From Oceanospirillum sp048264105 (GTDB lineage Bacteria; Pseudomonadota; Gammaproteobacteria; Pseudomonadales; Halomonadaceae), in assembly GCA_048264105.1 (NCBI GenBank), contig JBLXDJ010000003.1, positions 434,001 to 498,000 of the forward strand: 64,000 nucleotides of DNA, given 5' to 3'. A program made the translations under genes and the position numbers. Of the stretch, positions 43,747 through 52,262 are shown piece by piece (positions within the stretch are counted from its first letter, which is position 1; each line of letters opens with the position of its first letter). A model generated the notes under the pieces. That model saw only the letters and a program-made list of their open reading frames with translations. It was not told the DNA's origin and ran no database searches.

Positions 43747-44811
43747 ATGACTGAACTGAAAAACGATCGTTTCCTACGCGCTTTGCTGCGCCAACCTGTC
43801 GATGTAACCCCTGTCTGGATGATGCGTCAGGCAGGCCGTTATCTGCCTGAGTACAAAGCAACCCGCGCACAGGCTGGCAGCTTTATGGATCTTTGCCGCA
43901 ATGCCGATCTGGCCTGCGAAGTGACCATTCAGCCTCTGGAGCGATTCGATCTGGATGCCGCCATCCTGTTTTCCGACATCCTGACCATCCCGGATGCGAT
44001 GGACCTTGGTCTCTATTTTGAAGAGGGCGAAGGCCCTAAATTCAGAAAGACGGTTCGCACCCAGGCTGATGTTGACGCTCTGCCCATTCCGGATGCCAAC
44101 AAAGATCTGGGCTACGTGATGAATGCGGTATCAACCATTCGGAACGAGCTGAACGGTCGTGTACCTCTGATCGGTTTCTCCGGTAGTCCGTGGACGCTGG
44201 CCACTTACATGGTTGAAGGCGGTTCCAGCAAAGAATTCCGTCATATCAAAGGTATGCTGTACGGCCAGCCGGATACGCTGCACCAGCTGCTGGATAAACT
44301 GGCTGAGTCCGTAACCAGCTACCTGAACGCTCAGATTCTGGCAGGTGCTCAGGCAGTGCAGATCTTTGATACCTGGGGTGGCGCACTAAGCACACCTGCC
44401 TATCTGGAGTTCTCCCTGAAGTACATGGAGCAGATCGTACACGGCCTGATCCGTGAACATGAAGGCCGTAAGATTCCTGTGATCCTGTTCACCAAGAATG
44501 GCGGTCAGTGGATCGAGCATATCGCCGCTGCAGGTGCTGATGCTGTGGGTCTGGACTGGACTACAGAACTGAGCGATGTTCGCGCCCGTACCAAAGGCCG
44601 CGTTGCTCTGCAGGGCAATATGGATCCTAACGTCCTGTTTGGCTCACCGGCGGGCATTAAGGCTGAAGTTGCCCGCATTCTGGACAGCTACGGTTATGGC
44701 AACGGTCATGTATTCAACCTGGGCCATGGTATCAACCAATTTGCGAATCCTGATCACGCTAAGGTATTTGTTGATGCGGTGCACGAGCTGAGTGCGCGTT
44801 ACCACCAGTAA
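43747..44811 (+). CDS. hemE: Uroporphyrinogen decarboxylase
   Basis: 354 residues, the standard length. It decarboxylates uroporphyrinogen III to coproporphyrinogen III in heme synthesis. PVWMMRQAGRYLPEYKATR near residues 20-40 is the signature, with the catalytic aspartate in FSDILTIPDAMDLG, GFSGSPWTLATYMVEGG and FNLGHGI at the end. It stands alone with respect to other hem genes. Confidence 0.98.
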   Translation: MTELKNDRFLRALLRQPVDVTPVWMMRQAGRYLPEYKATRAQAGSFMDLCRNADLACEVTIQPLERFDLDAAILFSDILTIPDAMDLGLYFEEGEGPKFRKTVRTQADVDALPIPDANKDLGYVMNAVSTIRNELNGRVPLIGFSGSPWTLATYMVEGGSSKEFRHIKGMLYGQPDTLHQLLDKLAESVTSYLNAQILAGAQAVQIFDTWGGALSTPAYLEFSLKYMEQIVHGLIREHEGRKIPVILFTKNGGQWIEHIAAAGADAVGLDWTTELSDVRARTKGRVALQGNMDPNVLFGSPAGIKAEVARILDSYGYGNGHVFNLGHGINQFANPDHAKVFVDAVHELSARYHQ

Positions 44812-44876
44812 GGCTATCTTTTACTGAAGCAGGGAATTTCCCCATCGATCCGGAGCAGATCCGGTAAGGAAGTAGT

Positions 44877-45233
44877 ATGAACACAGAAACGCGTTCGGAA
44901 CCAACCTCACATCAGGATCTGTCACCGGAGCATGAGCTGACCAGCCTGCAACTTCAGCTGGAAACCCGGGAACGCCTGGTTCGTCTGGAAGAGGAAAATC
45001 GCCATCTTCGGGAAAGGGTGACCGACCTCAACGATAAGCAAAAGCGGCTTCGCCAGAGCTTTGATGATGACCGGTCAGCCAATCAGCAACAGCTCAATGA
45101 TCGCGCCGGAAAGCTGGGGCAGAGGATAGACACACTCAGTCGCCGGTTGGATCGTCTGTTCAGTTTCTGGATGATCTCGACCATGCTGCTGATGCTGTTT
45201 GCCGTTGCCATCATGTTTAAGGTTGGTCACTGA
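44877..45233 (+). CDS. Small coiled-coil protein with C-terminal membrane anchor
   Basis: 118 residues. A polar N-terminus is followed by a heptad-rich helix of about 65 residues (LETRERLVRLEEENRHLRE, LGQRIDTLSRRLDRL), then one transmembrane segment at the C-terminus (FWMISTMLLMLFAVAIMF). AAGGAAG precedes the ATG. It follows hemE by 65 bases and is closed by a terminator, so it may share the hemE transcript. No family is recognised. The tail-anchored topology suggests a scaffold or membrane tether, which is inference. Confidence 0.72.
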   Translation: MNTETRSEPTSHQDLSPEHELTSLQLQLETRERLVRLEEENRHLRERVTDLNDKQKRLRQSFDDDRSANQQQLNDRAGKLGQRIDTLSRRLDRLFSFWMISTMLLMLFAVAIMFKVGH

Positions 45234-45265
45234 GTACCTGTTCCGGATTTAGCTTCAGTAAAAAC

Positions 45266-45307
45266 GAAAAAACCGCGACCTTGCTGATAGCAACTCGCGG
45301 TTTTTTT
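45266..45307. terminator. Bidirectional terminator
   Basis: AAAAAACCGCGA / TCGCGGTTTTTTT between the convergent coiled-coil and AhpD-like genes. Confidence 0.93.
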
Positions 45308-45324
45308 ATGGCTGACAGAGATGA

Positions 45325-45912
45325 TTACTTCTCTTTCGGTACCCGTCCCATCAGATAAAACTCGGGATTGGGCGGCGTATTGGTCAGACTGACCAAGCGG
45401 TTGGACAAGCCAAAGAAACCCGTAATAGAACCGATATCCCAGATATCATCCTGGCTGAAGCCAACAGACTGCAGCTTTTGCTCCCACTCATCATTCAGCT
45501 CGCCCACCTCCTGAGAGATGTACATTGCAAAATCCAGCATAACCCGCTCACGCTCGCTGATATCTGCGGTCTTATGGTTGATAGCAACCTGATCGGCAAC
45601 CAGCGCATCTTTGCTGTAAATACGTAAAATAGCGCCATGAGCCACAACACAGTACAGACACTGATTGCGTGAACTGGTCGCAACAACAATCATCTCTTTT
45701 TCTGCAGGGGTCAGAGTATCGGATTCACGCTCCATCAGCGCATCGTGATAATCAAAAAACGCACGGGCTTCCAGTGGGCGATGCGCCAGCATCAGAAAGA
45801 CATTCGGTACAAAACCAGCCTTTTCCTGAACCGCCAGAATACGTTCTTTAAGATCATCCGGCAGGTGATCAATGGTTTCCGGAACCGGAAAACGACTAAG
45901 AAACTGAGCCAT
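45325..45912 (-). CDS. AhpD-like peroxidase-related protein
   Basis: 195 residues from the ATG at 45912, with AAGGAG upstream. It is of the carboxymuconolactone decarboxylase/AhpD superfamily. The redox motif is CLYCVVAHGAIL (Cys-x2-Cys with nearby His). LTPAEKEMIVVATSSRNQC precedes it, as in the peroxidase-related subgroup. It probably reduces peroxides or acts as a disulfide reductase. The electron donor is not evident. It is a single-gene unit. Confidence 0.88.
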   Translation of the reverse strand: MAQFLSRFPVPETIDHLPDDLKERILAVQEKAGFVPNVFLMLAHRPLEARAFFDYHDALMERESDTLTPAEKEMIVVATSSRNQCLYCVVAHGAILRIYSKDALVADQVAINHKTADISERERVMLDFAMYISQEVGELNDEWEQKLQSVGFSQDDIWDIGSITGFFGLSNRLVSLTNTPPNPEFYLMGRVPKEK

Positions 45913-46046
45913 ACTCTTCTCCTTACTCTTACTGAGCTTTATTGTTATCACACTATTGTGCCTGCCCGTCACCGCAAGCCATAGTTATATTTGTAAGACA
46001 AATAGAGTAATCAAGCAGTTACTGATACACAAGTGCCACAGATGAC

Positions 46047-46682
46047 TTAAGGGTCAGTTTTGAGATAGTTATAGCTGATAATCAGCCGGTAGAAGTTGAT
46101 GCCGTTATTATCGCGATACATGTAGTTATTGGAGTAATGACGTACGCCAAAATCCCACTGCCAGCGAGGCGTAAAGTACCCGCCAATACCCGTGTACTCG
46201 GTAAATTGCAGTGCGCCGCCAAGATGCTTATCACCAATAACCTCATTGGCAATCAGGCTTAAACCCAACGAAGTATCCACATAACTCAAAATGCTGTTTT
46301 CGGAGAAGTTCCAGCGAAAACCCTGAATAAAGTCGAGAGTATTGTTGGCTGAATCGTGGGATAGCTTCTCACCATCCTGCTGCCACATGGTGTAGCTGAA
46401 CTGCTTATAGCTGCTCAACCAGAAACTGTCAGAGAACTGATAGCCTGCGTCCTGATCCCAACGCAGGGTGATCTCATTGGAAATAATTTTATTTGCGGGC
46501 CCTGTTCCTATAGAGAAGGAGTCGGCTCCCGCTACATTCGATGCCGCAACAGCGCCCACCCAGATAGGAATTCCCAGCCTCCAAACCGATGATGGCGGCT
46601 CTGCGGCCAGTGAAAATGACGAGTTCAGGACAAGACAAATTGAAAGGACAATCAATTTCGTTGTTTTAACTATCAGAGACAT
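46047..46682 (-). CDS. PagL-like acyloxyacyl hydrolase (lipid A 3-O-deacylase family)
   Basis: 211 residues. Signal peptide ending FSLAAEP, then an outer-membrane beta-barrel of alternating hydrophobic strands. The family catalytic region near the C-terminus reads GVRHYSNNYMYRDNNGINFY: the His-x-Ser pair is present, but the glutamate of the Pseudomonas PagL triad appears as asparagine (NGIN). It may therefore use another acid or have altered activity. Family function is removal of the 3-linked acyl chain of lipid A. It follows metY but is separated by a terminator. Confidence 0.78.
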   Translation of the reverse strand: MSLIVKTTKLIVLSICLVLNSSFSLAAEPPSSVWRLGIPIWVGAVAASNVAGADSFSIGTGPANKIISNEITLRWDQDAGYQFSDSFWLSSYKQFSYTMWQQDGEKLSHDSANNTLDFIQGFRWNFSENSILSYVDTSLGLSLIANEVIGDKHLGGALQFTEYTGIGGYFTPRWQWDFGVRHYSNNYMYRDNNGINFYRLIISYNYLKTDP

Positions 46683-46730
46683 GACAGCAAGCTATCCTCG
46701 GGTAAATCACAGGTGTGGCCACATGCTAAT

Positions 46731-46761
46731 AAAAACGGGGACCTAATGCCCCCGTTTTTAT
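46731..46761. terminator. Terminator after metY
   Basis: AAAAACGGGG and CCCCGTTTTTAT pair around a short loop; on the minus strand it follows metY. It is near-symmetric and may work both ways. Confidence 0.9.
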
Positions 46762-46772
46762 TGATCCGGAAA

Positions 46773-48044
46773 TTAAGCAGCCGCTTTAAGGGCCTGATCC
46801 AGATCCGCCAGAATATCATCGATATGCTCAATACCGATCGACAAACGTACCATATCTGCAGATACACCTGCAGAAAGCAGCTCTTCATCATTCAACTGGC
46901 GGTGGGTCGTTGCTGCCGGAATCGCCGCACAGCTTTTCGCATCACCAATATTAACCAGTCGCAGAATCAGCTGCAGAGCATCATAGAATTTAGCTCCCGC
47001 TTCACGGCCACCCTTGATACCAAAACTCAGAATACCGGAGGCTTTACCCCCCATATACTCTTTGGCCAGAGCATTATCTTTATGATCTGCAAGGCCTGCG
47101 TATTTTACCCAGCTCACCTGCTGATGATTCTTCAGGAACTCGGCGACTTTCTGGGTGTTCTCGCAGATACGCTCAACACGCAGAGAAAGTGTTTCCAGAC
47201 CCTGCAGCAGATTCCATGCACTCTGAGCTGACAGTGCAGCCCCCATATTACGCAGAGGTACAACACGGGCACGGGCGATAAAGGCAGCCTCACCCACGTC
47301 ACGGGTATAACTCACACCATGATAGGAAACATCCGGCTCATTCAGCAGAGGGAAACGATCCGCATGCTCTGCCCATGGGAATTTACCGGAATCAACAATC
47401 ACGCCACCGATGGTCGTACCATGACCACCAATATATTTGGTCGCTGAGTGAACAATAATATCAGCCCCCTGCTCAATCGGACGCCACAGGAAAGGTGTCG
47501 CAACGGTATTATCCACAATCACCGGCACACCATGTTTATGAGCTATCTCAGCCAGTTTGGCGATATCCACAACGCCGCCGGATGGGTTACCGATAGATTC
47601 GCAGTAAACCGCGCGGGTTTTTTCATCGATCAGCGCTTCAATACCGGCAAAATCATCTTTGTCAGCAAAGCGTACTTCAATCCCCTGACGCGGCAACGTG
47701 TGGGCAAACAGATTGTAGGTTCCACCATACAGCTCGCTGATGGAGACAATGTTGTCACCGGTAGATGCGATGGTCTGAATCGCATAGGTGATCGCCGCCA
47801 TGCCTGAGCTGACCGCCAGTGCTGCAATGCCGCCTTCCAGGGCAGCAATACGCTGTTCAAGCACATCGCAGGTCGGGTTCATAATGCGGGAATAGATGTT
47901 GCCGGTTACCTTCAGATCAAACAGATCTGCTGCATGTTGGGCATCATCAAAAGAGAATGAGGTCGTCTGGTGAATCGGCACTGCAACTGAGTTCTGATTA
48001 TCAGCGGTATAGCCATGATGAAGGGCAATCGTTTCGGGTTTCAT
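46773..48044 (-). CDS. metY: O-acetylhomoserine sulfhydrylase
   Basis: 423 residues, PLP-dependent Cys/Met metabolism family. PLP lysine in VHSATKYIGGHGTTIGG; SGMAAITYAIQTIASTGDN and DNTVATPFLWRP upstream; a C-terminal SIGIEHIDDILADLDQAL. It makes homocysteine from O-acetylhomoserine and sulfide, the direct sulfhydrylation route to methionine. It is divergent from radA; an 18-base palindrome lies in the shared upstream region. No SAM riboswitch was recognised upstream. Confidence 0.95.
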   Translation of the reverse strand: MKPETIALHHGYTADNQNSVAVPIHQTTSFSFDDAQHAADLFDLKVTGNIYSRIMNPTCDVLEQRIAALEGGIAALAVSSGMAAITYAIQTIASTGDNIVSISELYGGTYNLFAHTLPRQGIEVRFADKDDFAGIEALIDEKTRAVYCESIGNPSGGVVDIAKLAEIAHKHGVPVIVDNTVATPFLWRPIEQGADIIVHSATKYIGGHGTTIGGVIVDSGKFPWAEHADRFPLLNEPDVSYHGVSYTRDVGEAAFIARARVVPLRNMGAALSAQSAWNLLQGLETLSLRVERICENTQKVAEFLKNHQQVSWVKYAGLADHKDNALAKEYMGGKASGILSFGIKGGREAGAKFYDALQLILRLVNIGDAKSCAAIPAATTHRQLNDEELLSAGVSADMVRLSIGIEHIDDILADLDQALKAAA

Positions 48045-48218
48045 AGGGATGCTCTGCTCCGTCCGTGACAGTTATTATGTGTCAGCACTTATTAGGTATG
48101 CCTTTTATCGGCAGCAGGTATTAACACCGCTGCTCAATCGGAAAATCATGACCGAGAATACACTGCACCGCAATAGGCAATTACTGACCACCAGACCTGT
48201 CGTCAACGACCCTCATTG

Positions 48219-48236
48219 GGTGTATATTTATACACC
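48219..48236. promoter_or_regulatory. Palindrome in the metY/radA divergent region
   Basis: GGTGTATA, TT, TATACACC: perfect 8-bp arms, 66 bases before the radA ATG and 175 bases before metY. It differs from MetJ and MetR sites. Probably an operator for an unidentified regulator, or an accidental AT-rich promoter palindrome. Confidence 0.55.
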
Positions 48237-48301
48237 TAGTAAAGACCAGAATACCCGGCACCATCGCAACGAAATACCGACCCGAAGCATAAGGCAGCAC
48301 A

Positions 48302-49675
48302 ATGGCAAAAGTAAAAACCGGTTTTGTTTGTATCGACTGTGGTGCGGACTATCAGAAATGGCAGGGACAGTGCGGTCAGTGCGGACAATGGAATACCGTA
48401 CAGGAGGTTCGTCTCGGCAGCGCCTCAACCCGTAAATCCTCTCCGGCTGCGGGTCGCAGCGGCTATGCCGGTGCGGCTGATGGTAAAATTCAGGATCTGT
48501 CTGAGGTCAATCTTCAGGAGCTGCCACGCTTCAGCAGTACCATCAGTGAGTTTGACCGGGTTCTCGGCGGTGGCATGGTGCCTGGCTCAGCCATTCTGTT
48601 GGGCGGTCACCCGGGAGCGGGTAAATCAACCCTGCTATTGCAGGTCCTCTGCCAGCTGTCTCAACAGATGTCAGCCCTCTACATTACCGGCGAAGAATCT
48701 CTGCAACAGGTAGCCATGCGCGCACAACGCCTCAACCTGCCCACTCAGGGTCTTAAGATGCTGCCTGAAACCAGCGTCGAAGCCATTCTGAATACCGCTG
48801 AACAGATGAAACCCAAGGTTCTTGTGGTGGACTCGATTCAGGTTGTACATCTTGATGATATCCAGTCCGCCCCCGGCAGCGTCAGTCAGGTCCGGGAGTG
48901 TGCTGCAGCACTGACCCGCTTTGCCAAACAAACCGGTACCGTGCTGTTACTGGTGGGTCACGTTACCAAAGATGGTTCTCTGGCAGGCCCTAAGGTGCTG
49001 GAGCATATGATCGATGCCTCCCTGCTGCTGGAAGGCTCAGAGGACAGCCGCTTCCGGACACTGCGTGGTCAGAAGAACCGCTTCGGCGCTGTTAATGAAC
49101 TTGGCGTATTCGCTATGCTGGAAAATGGCTTACGGGAAGTCAAAAACCCCAGCTCTATCTTCCTGAGCAGAGAAGAAGAGGAAGCGCCAGGCAGCGTTGT
49201 GATGGTGATCTGGGAAGGTACCCGCCCGCTGCTGGTGGAAATTCAGGCGCTGGTGGATGAGTCTCATATGGCCAACCCACGCCGTATCAGTGTCGGCCTG
49301 GATACCAACAGAATGGCGATGCTGTTAGCGGTTCTGAATAAACATGGCGGTCTGTTTACCGGCGATCAGGATGTATTTGTTAACGTTGTAGGCGGGGTCA
49401 AAGTGCTGGAAACCAGTGCGGATCTTGCCTTGTTGCTGGCGGTGGTATCCAGCCTCAGAAACCAACCGCTGCCTCATGATCTGGTGATATTTGGTGAAGT
49501 CGGCTTATCAGGAGAGATCCGCCCCGTCCCAAGTGGTCAGGAACGCATTCGCGAAGCGGCAAAACATGGCTTCAAACGGGCGATTGTTCCTAAAGCGAAC
49601 ATGCCCAAATCGGCAATCGAAGGGATGGAGGTTATCGGCGTGACCAAGCTTTCTGAAGCGTTGGATGCTTTATAG
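48302..49675 (+). CDS. radA: DNA repair protein RadA
   Basis: 457 residues. N-terminal zinc finger (CIDCGADYQKWQGQCGQC), RecA-like ATPase core with Walker A GGHPGAGKSTLLLQV, the RadA-specific KNRFGAVNELGVF, and a C-terminal Lon-like domain (PLPHDLVIFGEVGLSGEI). It promotes branch migration in homologous recombination. Length matches Escherichia RadA. It stands alone and is closed by a terminator. Confidence 0.97.
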   Translation: MAKVKTGFVCIDCGADYQKWQGQCGQCGQWNTVQEVRLGSASTRKSSPAAGRSGYAGAADGKIQDLSEVNLQELPRFSSTISEFDRVLGGGMVPGSAILLGGHPGAGKSTLLLQVLCQLSQQMSALYITGEESLQQVAMRAQRLNLPTQGLKMLPETSVEAILNTAEQMKPKVLVVDSIQVVHLDDIQSAPGSVSQVRECAAALTRFAKQTGTVLLLVGHVTKDGSLAGPKVLEHMIDASLLLEGSEDSRFRTLRGQKNRFGAVNELGVFAMLENGLREVKNPSSIFLSREEEEAPGSVVMVIWEGTRPLLVEIQALVDESHMANPRRISVGLDTNRMAMLLAVLNKHGGLFTGDQDVFVNVVGGVKVLETSADLALLLAVVSSLRNQPLPHDLVIFGEVGLSGEIRPVPSGQERIREAAKHGFKRAIVPKANMPKSAIEGMEVIGVTKLSEALDAL

Positions 49676-49696
49676 ACGGTTTAATCACCCTGATAC

Positions 49697-49725
49697 AAAA
49701 ATGCCCCGACTGAATCGGGGCATTT
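49697..49725. terminator. Bidirectional terminator
   Basis: AAATGCCCCGA / TCGGGGCATTT with a five-base loop, between radA and the convergent barrel gene. Confidence 0.92.
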
Positions 49726-49741
49726 CTATTCTGCATTATGG

Positions 49742-50266
49742 CTATAAATCTACTTCAATACCGGCACTGATCTGCGTCGCATCATCACGCAATTGAGTGT
49801 AATCAAACGTCAGAACCAGTTCGCTGGACATCTTCAGTGTTAATCCACCGCCATAAGCCTCTCCTTCTGAAGAGAAACGCTCCGAATAGGCGCCGTTTGC
49901 ATCAGGGCTCTGAAAGTTATAATCAATTTCAACGTAGCCATACTTCATATTCAGATCAATCCAACTTCCCACCGGATGGATAACCATCAGATAGGCTCCA
50001 GCTGTTGAGTAATCAATATCTAAAGGTGATATATCGCTTCCGTTCTCAACCCCACCCAAAAAATCAGCTTCTGAGTACTCCAGTTGGAAGGCCCAAAATG
50101 AACTCATCCGATAACCCAGAGTATAGATAAGGGGTTTCGCTTTTTTGGTATCCATACCGTCCACCTTCACCTCTCCTCCAAAAACCCCCAGATAGCCATG
50201 ACTGGTCGCGGCAAACAGGGAAGCATGGAAGAGCATCAGGGTTGTGGCCAGTAATGCTCGGATCAA
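49742..50266 (-). CDS. Outer-membrane beta-barrel protein
   Basis: 174 residues. Signal peptide (LLATTLMLFHASLFA/ATS), then eight or so amphipathic strands (GYLGVFGGEVKVDG, YTLGYRMSSFWAFQLEYSEA, AYGGGLTLKMSSELVLTFDY) and a closing AGIEVDL strand. It is the size of an eight-stranded OmpA/OmpX-like barrel. No enzymatic motif is visible; it may be structural or adhesive. Flanked by terminators on both sides. Confidence 0.82.
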   Translation of the reverse strand: MIRALLATTLMLFHASLFAATSHGYLGVFGGEVKVDGMDTKKAKPLIYTLGYRMSSFWAFQLEYSEADFLGGVENGSDISPLDIDYSTAGAYLMVIHPVGSWIDLNMKYGYVEIDYNFQSPDANGAYSERFSSEGEAYGGGLTLKMSSELVLTFDYTQLRDDATQISAGIEVDL

Positions 50267-50371
50267 AACAGAACCTCACTAAGGTTATTTACCATACAAA
50301 GCGTCTCATAATTTCATTCTGATTTCCGTGACTCCATGCAAAAAAGAGGGATATGAAACTATTTTTTACAA

Positions 50372-50396
50372 AAAAAGCAGGTTAAACCTGCTTTTT
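50372..50396. terminator. Terminator of the ABC transporter operon
   Basis: AAAAAGCAGGTT / AACCTGCTTTTT with a one-base loop; on the minus strand it is 30 bases past the ATPase stop. Confidence 0.9.
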
Positions 50397-50426
50397 AGAA
50401 ACACCTTGTTACGTTCCTCTCAATGA

Positions 50427-51221
50427 CTAACCCAACAGCAAGCTGTCATCACTCAGCTCTTCACCCTTGGTTCTTGAGAACAGAGCCAGCAGATCCGGTA
50501 CATCCAGCCCTTCCCGCTCAGTGCCCTCAACATCAAAGGCGATATTACCTTCATGCAGCATCAGGGTACGATCACCAACATCCAGTGCCTGGCGCATAGA
50601 GTGTGTCACCATCAGCGCTGTCAGATTCTGCTCTTCGATGATGTTGCAGGTCAGCTCCAGTACAAAAGCCGCGGTTTTCGGGTCAAGTGCTGCCGTGTGC
50701 TCATCCAGCAACAGGATCTTCATCGGCTGAAGGGTTGCCATTAACAGACTGACTGCCTGACGCTGACCACCGGACAGCAGCCCCATGCGATCACCGAGAC
50801 GCTTCTCCAGCCCCAGACCCAGTCGCGCCAGTCGCTCTTTGAAGATCTCCTGATACTCATGGCGAATCGACCGACTTAGACCCCGACCCAGGCCCCGTTT
50901 CAGCGCCAGAGCCATATTCTCTTCAATAGTCAACGCTTCACAGGTACCTGCCAGTGGGTCCTGAAACACCCGGGCAACCAGACCCGCACGCTTATTGGTC
51001 GGCCAGCGGGTTACATCCTGATCATCAATCAGAATCTGCCCCTGATCCGCCAGTACCTCACCGGCCAGAGCGTTCAGAAAAGTGGACTTACCGGCACCAT
51101 TGCTGCCAATCACGGTAACGAACTGACCTTCCGGGATGGTCAGATCCAGGCCACGCAGCGCCCGATTTTCCAGTGGTGTGCCCGCACCGAAGGTCACCTC
51201 AAGTTTGTCGACCTGAATCAT
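50427..51221 (-). CDS. ABC transporter ATPase of a TrpXYZ-type importer
   Basis: 264 residues. Walker A VIGSNGAGKSTFLNAL, signature LLSGGQRQAVSLLMA, Walker B ILLLDEHTAALDPKT, then LMVTHSMRQALDVGDR. The ENRALRGLDLTIPEGQF opening and DEHTAAL wording are typical of the ATPases paired with TrpX/DUF534 binding proteins. It overlaps the permease stop by four bases. It energises uptake; the substrate is set by the binding protein at 52263. Confidence 0.92.
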   Translation of the reverse strand: MIQVDKLEVTFGAGTPLENRALRGLDLTIPEGQFVTVIGSNGAGKSTFLNALAGEVLADQGQILIDDQDVTRWPTNKRAGLVARVFQDPLAGTCEALTIEENMALALKRGLGRGLSRSIRHEYQEIFKERLARLGLGLEKRLGDRMGLLSGGQRQAVSLLMATLQPMKILLLDEHTAALDPKTAAFVLELTCNIIEEQNLTALMVTHSMRQALDVGDRTLMLHEGNIAFDVEGTEREGLDVPDLLALFSRTKGEELSDDSLLLG

Positions 51222-52108
51222 GCCTGACCTCCTTTACGCTTCAGCAGTTTCATTCGCGGCATCACAATCGCCAGCGTCACCAGCACGGCGGTAATCAGGT
51301 TAAGATCCTGAGCCTTCAGGCCGATCCAGTCCGCATTCAGCGCCACAGCAATCGCCAGTCGATAAAGAATCGCCCCGATCAGGCAGGCGAAAATCCAGCG
51401 GGCGATGGTGCGTGTCGACATAATCGCCTCGCCACCGATAACCGCAGCAAGACCGATCACAATGGTACCCACCCCCATGGTGACATCCGCTGTACCCTGA
51501 CTTTGCGCGAACAGTGCACCAGCCAGACCCACCATGCCGTTTGCCACGGCAACACCGAGAATCGTCAGGCGACCGGTGTGTACGCCATTAGCACGAGCCA
51601 TTTTCGGATTAACGCCGGTCGCCCGCATCGCCAGTCCCAGTTCTGAGGTCATAAAGCGCACAAACAGCAGATAAACCACCAACACAAAGCCGCTGAGGAT
51701 AATCGGATTAATCAGATAGAAAGGGATATCCCAATTCTCAAACGGCGTGAAAACGGTCTCATCACCAAGCAACGCGACGTTCGGCCGCCCCATAATGCGC
51801 AGATTGATCGAATAGAGCGCAATCATCGTCAGAATCGAGGCCAGCAGATTCAGGATCTGCAGCCGGACATTAAGCCATGCGGTCACCGCGCCAGCCATGC
51901 AGCCGGCCACCATTGCCATCGCGGTCGCAAGCCATGGGTTCCAACCGGACACAATCAGAATAGCGGCAACGGCAGCACCCAGCGGGAAGCTGCCATCTAC
52001 GGTCAGGTCCGGAAAATCCAGCACTCGAAACGCGATAAAGACACCAAAGGCAACCAGACCAAACAGCAGGCCGGATTCCACAGCACCAAAAAAGGCAATT
52101 GAACTCAC
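51218..52108 (-). CDS. ABC transporter permease of a TrpXYZ-type importer
   Basis: 296 residues with eight or nine hydrophobic segments. It belongs to the branched-chain-amino-acid-type permease family (VFIAFRVLDFPDLTVDGSF, GLAGALFAQSQGTADVTMG, IGLAAVIGGEAIM). It begins FFGAVESGLLFGLVAFG. Its ATG is separated from the binding-protein gene by 154 bases that contain a hairpin, and its stop overlaps the ATPase start. Confidence 0.92.
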   Translation of the reverse strand: MSSIAFFGAVESGLLFGLVAFGVFIAFRVLDFPDLTVDGSFPLGAAVAAILIVSGWNPWLATAMAMVAGCMAGAVTAWLNVRLQILNLLASILTMIALYSINLRIMGRPNVALLGDETVFTPFENWDIPFYLINPIILSGFVLVVYLLFVRFMTSELGLAMRATGVNPKMARANGVHTGRLTILGVAVANGMVGLAGALFAQSQGTADVTMGVGTIVIGLAAVIGGEAIMSTRTIARWIFACLIGAILYRLAIAVALNADWIGLKAQDLNLITAVLVTLAIVMPRMKLLKRKGGQA

Positions 52109-52222
52109 GATGATTCCGTTTAAAGGTTAAAGACTCAGTTGAGAGCCGTTAGTCGGCCGCGCTGCACGTGACTTTCTCACGATGGCACTGCACCGGATAA
52201 ATCAGCAAAGCCCTGAACGAGA

Positions 52223-52247
52223 AAAAGCGGCACTTACGTCCGCTTTT
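52223..52247 (-). terminator. Hairpin between binding protein and permease genes
   Basis: AAAAGCGG / CCGCTTTT around a nine-base loop, 16 bases past the binding-protein stop. It probably lets only part of transcription pass, giving more binding protein than permease. Confidence 0.72.
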
Positions 52248-52262
52248 CTCAAAGCCTGCCTG

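Noticed and set aside
45976..46012. Possible OxyR site upstream of the AhpD-like gene
   Set aside because: ATAG/CTAT-like words are present, but one interval is six bases rather than seven and two words are degenerate, so the match is no better than chance in AT-rich DNA.
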